From NCBI GenBank assembly GCA_026770615.1, contig MU631989.1:7087-22167 (forward strand): a stretch of 15,081 nucleotides of DNA. Direction: 5' to 3'. A program made the position numbers and the translations under genes. The notes beneath the pieces are model-generated. The model was not told the origin of the DNA. It made no database searches and saw nothing but the letters and a program-made list of their open reading frames with translations. The stretch comes from Pavlovales sp. CCMP2436 (Eukaryota > Haptophyta > Pavlovophyceae > Pavlovales). How positions within the stretch are numbered: the first letter of the stretch is position 1; each line of letters opens with the position of its first letter. Positions 14,693-15,081 of this stretch are shown here, piece after piece.

Positions 14693-15081
14693 ATGCACGA
14701 ACTACCTATATTATTAACCGCCCGCCTCGACAACCTGCTCAAGAACTTCGCTGGCATGGGTGCGGAGACGTGGATGGGCAAGCTCAGCGCGCCGACGACG
14801 ATGCAGGCGCGCAACACGCTTCTCGGGCTCATGCGCAAGGAGCTCGGAGTGATCGTGGCGCGCGGCCACGCCAGGCTCATCCTTGCCCGCGCGCGCTCGC
14901 TGCACACGCAGATTGCGCGCGCGGCCGCTGGTGCCCGGGGTGCACCTTGTTTCCAGCGCACCGGCCGCTCGGGAAACGGGCCCGAAGACGCCCCTGCGCA
15001 CGCGGACGGCGCGTACCGTGACGACAACTGGCGCAGCCACAATGCCGACCGGGGCGCACGCCTCGGCCGCGGTGGCCGCGG
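14693..15081 (+). CDS. Partial mobile-element-like protein, runs off the window
   Basis: One plus-strand frame is open from after a TAG (14672-14674) to the window end. The first ATG is at 14693, though the protein-like part begins about 14714: LTARLDNLLKNFAGMGAETW, MGKLSAPTTMQARNTLLGL, MRKELGVIVARGHARL, ILARARSLHTQIAR, then a low-complexity Gly/Ala/Arg/Asp tail. It aligns with the relic at 1898-2389 (LETLVADFASMGA, ARTALLWKMR, EIG, RGHAKVIIARAR) without that copy's stop codon. This is probably the C-terminal part of a repeated element protein, perhaps a LINE-type tail. The N-terminal part is missing, either truncated or joined by splicing at the TTTAG at 14670-14674. No domain is assigned with confidence. 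Confidence 0.45.
   Translation, partial: MHELPILLTARLDNLLKNFAGMGAETWMGKLSAPTTMQARNTLLGLMRKELGVIVARGHARLILARARSLHTQIARAAAGARGAPCFQRTGRSGNGPEDAPAHADGAYRDDNWRSHNADRGARLGRGGR

Noticed and set aside
1..15081. tRNA, rRNA or CRISPR arrays
   Set aside because: No cloverleaf with a GTTCRA-type T-arm, no rRNA-like conserved blocks, and no regularly spaced direct repeats with unique spacers were seen. The tandem arrays present are simple or coding repeats.

Overview
This window is nuclear DNA of a GC-rich eukaryote, most likely a unicellular alga. A haptophyte-like or similar protist would fit, but that placement is an impression from gene style, not a search result. The evidence for a eukaryote is direct: a mitochondrial Rieske protein gene with a presequence, short GT-AG introns (69-311 bp) in four genes with donors such as GTGGGC, GTGCGC and GTGAGC, a chromodomain, and wide gene-poor intervals full of repeats.

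Layout. At 1-2400 there are two decayed minus-strand coding relics: a zinc-finger/chromodomain pseudogene (458-1533) carrying a partial 200-bp tandem duplication, and a fragment (1898-2389) related to an open partial frame at the right end of the window (14693-15081). At 2390-3790 I see no gene; it holds simple repeats and a dense cluster of GTATCG/CGATAC motifs. At 3792-8465 there are two intact, divergently arranged genes about 0.6 kb apart: the cytochrome bc1 Rieske iron-sulfur subunit (minus, two exons) and an 890-residue coiled-coil protein with a disordered tail (plus, four exons). The tail carries 21-residue DPF repeats and NPF motifs. Just 3' of the latter is a 155-bp miniature inverted-repeat element with a perfect 8-bp target duplication (8535-8705).

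At 9046-12067 lies what looks like a complete 3.0-kb DNA transposon. It has 27-bp terminal inverted repeats (24/27 matching), ATTA on both sides, and one long, intron-containing but frameshifted minus-strand gene inside. At 12349-13235 is an intact two-exon gene for a CIA30-domain protein with a signal peptide. Its intron is mostly a GAGGGC hexamer array. From 13236 to 14692 I see no convincing gene.

How the parts fit together. The three intact genes (Rieske, coiled-coil/DPF protein, CIA30-like protein) are single-copy-looking host genes, with no sign that they share one pathway. Rieske acts in respiratory complex III. CIA30 domains are best known from complex I assembly, but this copy looks secretory. 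The rest of the window is mobile-element debris in several states: a possible full-length TIR element, a recent MITE, repeat fragments shared between 8.9, 12.1 and 14.5 kb, and related coding relics at both ends. The most novel-looking object is the 9046-12067 element, whose coding product I cannot assign to a named transposase superfamily.
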